From: Verrucomicrobiia bacterium
GTDB lineage: Bacteria > Verrucomicrobiota > Verrucomicrobiia > Verrucomicrobiales > Akkermansiaceae
Assembly (NCBI GenBank): GCA_947460915.1
Contig: CANHKJ010000119.1
Span: forward strand, 1-8,448
Direction: 5' to 3'
Length of the DNA: 8,448 bases
In this document: positions 6,231-8,448 of the stretch, piece by piece
How positions within the stretch are numbered: the first letter of the stretch is position 1
Layout: every line of letters starts with the position of its first letter
Notes under the pieces: generated by a model
Told to the model about the DNA's origin: nothing
Databases searched by the model: none
Seen by the model: the letters and a program-made list of their open reading frames with translations, nothing else
Translations under genes and position numbers: made by a program

Positions 6231-7862
6231 AGCTTGATCGACGTCTTTGGCCATGCGGCTGGCGTCTCCGCAGACATAGAACGCGGCACCGTAGTCGAGC
6301 CATTTCCAGAGCTCTGCCCCTTGCTCGCGCATGCGATCTTGCACGTAGATTTTTTGGGATTGATCACGAGAAAATGCAGTATCGAGCCGGTGAAGATAGC
6401 CGTCTTGGGCAAATTGCTTCAGTTCTTCCTCGTAAAGATAATCGGTGGCAGCGTGCGGGTTGCCAAAAAACAGCCAGTTTGAGCCCGGAGCTGCGGTGGC
6501 TTTGCGTTCTTCCAAGAAGGCACGGAAGGGCGCGATACCAGTCCCGGGGCCGACCATGATCAGTGGCGCTTCATTTTGCGCAGGCATGCGGAAGGCAGGG
6601 TTGCTGTGAATGTAAACACCGCTGGTGTCTCCTGCGACGAGGCGCGCGAGAAACGAGGAGCACACTCCCTCACGTGAGCGGCCGAACGTTTTGTAGTTCA
6701 CAACGCCGACGGTGAGATGAACTTCTCCGGGATGGGCTTTCGGGCTAGATGCGATCGAGTAGAGACGAGGCTGAAGTTTGCGCAGCACGCCGACAAAGTC
6801 CTCGGCATCGCGGAAATCGGCGGGGTAATCGAGAACCAAATCAATCAGCTCACGACCCCAAATGAAGTCCTGATAAGCTTGTTTGTCGCCGGCTTGCACC
6901 AACGAGCGCAAGAATGGTGAACCGCTGCGCGACTGCCATTTTTCGATTAGACTTTGCGTCAATGTACGCAGATCGTAATGATAGGTGAGGGCTTCCCGAA
7001 GTGGCATTTCTTTGCCATCAGTGGTGGCGACCTCGACATTGGTGTTGAAGGGCAAAAAGCTGAGGATTTCTTCGACGAGAGTGGCAGAGTTCACGGGCAT
7101 GACGCCGAGAGCATCGCCTACTTCGTAGCTGAGATCCGAGCCTTCGAGTGAGATCTCAATGTGCTGTGTTTGCTTCTCCGAACCGATCCCGTTGAGGTTG
7201 AAACTGCGCAAAAGCGGAGCAGGGAAGGGTCGTGTTTTGGAGTAGCCCTCTTCTTCTTGATCGAGAGCTGTGGCTGCAGCAACAGTTGGCCCAGCGGGTG
7301 CGAGCATGGCGATCAATGCCGATGACCAGGTTTTGAAGCCGAGTTCATATTCGACGTCGCAATCCACCCGTACATGTAGACGTTCGGCACCCAGCGCGGC
7401 GAGGCGATTGTCGAACTCGATGCCGCATTGGCAGTAATCTGGATAACTGCTATCACCAAGAGCTAAGACGGAAAATTTCACTCCGTTCAGGGCTGGTGCG
7501 TCATCCGAATGCAGCCATTGGTGAAAATCTGCGGCGGAATCAGGTGGCTCGCCATCGCCGTAGGTGCTGGTGATGAGAAGCAAGTTTGGCTCTTCGGCAA
7601 GATTGCTGCGGTCGTAGGCAGCGATGTCATGAAGTGTGGGCAGGAAATTTCCTTTTTTGAGCTCTTTGAGTAGCTTTTTGCCGAGGGCTTCGGCATTTCC
7701 CGTTTGTGAAGCGTAGAGAACGGTCACCGGAACGGCAGGACCAGCTGCGGGTGGGGCGGTTTGACCGAGGGAGGCGAAGTTTTTTGTAAAAAATTCATTG
7801 AGCCACGCGCGTTGCTCTGGGGTGAATGGGGCGTCATCTGGGACAATCGGGATCGTGGACAT
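6126..7862 (-). CDS. cysJ: CysJ-type NADPH-dependent diflavin reductase (sulfite reductase flavoprotein subunit)
   Basis: This cytoplasmic flavoprotein carries electrons from NADPH through FAD and FMN to a partner, classically the sulfite reductase hemoprotein CysI. The 578 residues contain a flavodoxin domain with ASQTGNAE (51-58), STYGDGEPPD (99-108) and LALGDSSY (133-140). An FAD-binding module follows, with RLYSIASSP (366-374) and GVCSSFLA (399-406). The NADP-binding module has VGPGTGIAPFRAFLEER (437-453), FFGNPH (465-470), SRDQSQKIYVQDR (498-510) and YVCGDASRMAKDV (529-541), and the protein ends in KRYLRDVY like CysJ. The ATG at 7862 is preferred over one 27 codons upstream (7943), because the protein then begins MSTIPIVPDDAPFTPEQRAWLNEFF, the usual helical N-terminus, and the extension looks untranslated. 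No cysI is in the window, so the acceptor is unproven; a different diflavin reductase role is possible. Confidence 0.9.
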   Translation of the reverse strand: MSTIPIVPDDAPFTPEQRAWLNEFFTKNFASLGQTAPPAAGPAVPVTVLYASQTGNAEALGKKLLKELKKGNFLPTLHDIAAYDRSNLAEEPNLLLITSTYGDGEPPDSAADFHQWLHSDDAPALNGVKFSVLALGDSSYPDYCQCGIEFDNRLAALGAERLHVRVDCDVEYELGFKTWSSALIAMLAPAGPTVAAATALDQEEEGYSKTRPFPAPLLRSFNLNGIGSEKQTQHIEISLEGSDLSYEVGDALGVMPVNSATLVEEILSFLPFNTNVEVATTDGKEMPLREALTYHYDLRTLTQSLIEKWQSRSGSPFLRSLVQAGDKQAYQDFIWGRELIDLVLDYPADFRDAEDFVGVLRKLQPRLYSIASSPKAHPGEVHLTVGVVNYKTFGRSREGVCSSFLARLVAGDTSGVYIHSNPAFRMPAQNEAPLIMVGPGTGIAPFRAFLEERKATAAPGSNWLFFGNPHAATDYLYEEELKQFAQDGYLHRLDTAFSRDQSQKIYVQDRMREQGAELWKWLDYGAAFYVCGDASRMAKDVDQALHDVVATHGNRSAEEAAAYITQMKKDKRYLRDVY

Positions 7863-8010
7863 GTCAGAAAAGGAAAAAGGGGCAAGTTGCCGAGAAATGG
7901 TGTGGTAATCTTGAAGCAGCCCAAGGCTGACGATAGAGGGCAATCAGGAAAGCTCAAGCAAGGATCGCGCCATTTTTGTCAGGAAATCGGTCAAATCAGT
8001 CAAGATCGGC
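7863..8010 (-). promoter_or_regulatory. Upstream region of the CysJ-type gene: weak promoter and tandem 9-mer
   Basis: On the - strand TTGAGC (7952-7957) and TATCGT (7930-7935) are 16 bases apart, each matching a sigma70 box at 4 of 6 positions, and would give a leader of about 60 bases. Further upstream two adjacent 9-mers, TTGACTGAT (7995-8003) and TTGACCGAT (7986-7994), differ by one base and could be a direct-repeat regulator site. Both readings are tentative. Confidence 0.2.
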
Positions 8011-8048
8011 AAAAAAAGTCCCGCCTGGAGGGGAATTCTCCAGACGGG
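8011..8048 (-). terminator. Rho-independent terminator of the LysM-protein gene
   Basis: An 11-position stem with one C-A mismatch (8020-8030 against 8038-8048) encloses a 7-base loop. On the - strand it is followed, after GA, by seven or more T residues (complement of 8011-8017). It lies 31 bases after the LysM-gene stop, so it separates that gene from the CysJ-type gene. Confidence 0.8.
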
Positions 8049-8079
8049 CAAGGATGCCGTGTGTTTTGGTCGTTCTTAC

Positions 8080-8448
8080 TTATGGCTGGGCGGGAACGAT
8101 GAGTTCAGAATCCACGGCAAGAAGGGTCTGTCCACTGAAGTTATTGACTTGCCATCCATTCAATGCGATCAGTTTTTCTGGTGTGGTCCCATGTTCCTTC
8201 GCGACTTCTTCGAGGGTCAGTTCGCGGGTGGTTTTGAGCAGACGGTAGCCAGCTGGCAGCTTGGGAGCTGACTTATCCGATTTCTCTGGTATGGGTGGTG
8301 GAGTTTGAGTGGATGAATTGGTGGCAGGGGTGGGCGTGGTTCCTGTCGTGCTGGCTGGCGTGCTCGGAGCGTTTGTTTCGCTAGTTGCTGCTGGTGCCGG
8401 AGTGGTTGATGGAAGGGGCTGGTTGTCGTTTTTGGCAATGCTTGGAGC
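8080..8448 (-). CDS. LysM-domain protein with Pro/Thr-rich linker, C-terminal part (5' end outside window)
   Basis: The last 122 residues of a protein are encoded here; the frame is open to the right edge. Residues 1-66 are a low-complexity Pro/Thr/Ala/Ser linker (PLPSTTPAPAATSETNAPST and similar). Residues 68-119 form one LysM domain: YRLLKTTRELTLEEVAKEHGTTPEKLIALNGW, then QTLLAVDSELIVP. LysM binds N-acetylglucosamine chains, so a peptidoglycan-associated or secreted envelope protein is expected. The domain starts with YRLLKTTRELTLEEVA instead of the common YtVkkGDTLxxIA, so the GDTL turn is replaced, and the spacing otherwise fits. The short tail VPAQP ends right after the LysM domain. What lies N-terminal (signal peptide, hydrolase or transmembrane anchor) cannot be seen. 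A terminator follows the stop. Confidence 0.8.
   Translation of the reverse strand, partial: APSIAKNDNQPLPSTTPAPAATSETNAPSTPASTTGTTPTPATNSSTQTPPPIPEKSDKSAPKLPAGYRLLKTTRELTLEEVAKEHGTTPEKLIALNGWQVNNFSGQTLLAVDSELIVPAQP

Noticed and set aside
7761..8102. + strand frame of 113 codons across the cysJ start and the LysM terminator
   Set aside because: It spans a terminator hairpin and the starts and ends of two better genes; the protein is basic and low in structure, as expected of a chance frame.
8217..8438. - strand frame of 73 codons rich in Pro, Gln and His
   Set aside because: It is a shifted reading of the Pro/Thr-rich linker of the LysM gene, whose own frame continues into a real LysM domain.

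Overview
The window looks like chromosomal DNA of a PVC-group bacterium, most likely a member of the Verrucomicrobiota. This is an inference from protein style: the transketolase carries SGHLGLPLG where proteobacterial enzymes have SGHPGAPMG, and most genes lack a clear Shine-Dalgarno sequence. It is not a database result. Base composition is moderate in the housekeeping genes (37 of 60 G+C at 3001-3060) and drops sharply in two places: the Rhs tip with its partner gene (17 of 60 at 421-480) and part of a small membrane-protein gene (22 of 60 at 3541-3600).

Left end (1-1200): the 3' end of an Rhs/YD-repeat polymorphic toxin gene on the + strand, followed by a small two-helix membrane protein that overlaps it by a TAATG junction. 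The conserved Rhs core ends near base 257. The variable AT-rich tip that follows carries a His-Gly...Asp-Gly-Cys-His-Thr-Gly pair resembling the catalytic dyad of caspase-fold (clan CD) peptidases or the related DUF4347-type fold. A non-coding stretch with three AATGGGG repeats and a strong hairpin terminator separates this module from the convergent transketolase gene.

Centre and right (1225-8448): every convincing gene is on the - strand. In transcription order, from right to left, they are: the C-terminal part of a LysM-domain protein with a Pro/Thr-rich linker, closed by a good terminator; a CysJ-type diflavin reductase; a fatty-acid-hydroxylase-superfamily membrane protein; a MATE-family exporter starting 9 bases after it; a small four-helix membrane protein of unknown function; and transketolase. 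Hydroxylase, MATE and small membrane protein are spaced like an operon. Transketolase has its own plausible promoter.

Functionally this is an ordinary metabolic and envelope neighbourhood (pentose phosphate/Calvin-type sugar shuffling, electron transfer to sulfite or another acceptor, lipid modification, export, peptidoglycan binding) abutting a polymorphic toxin locus. The toxin tip and its small membrane neighbour are the part most likely to hold something undescribed.
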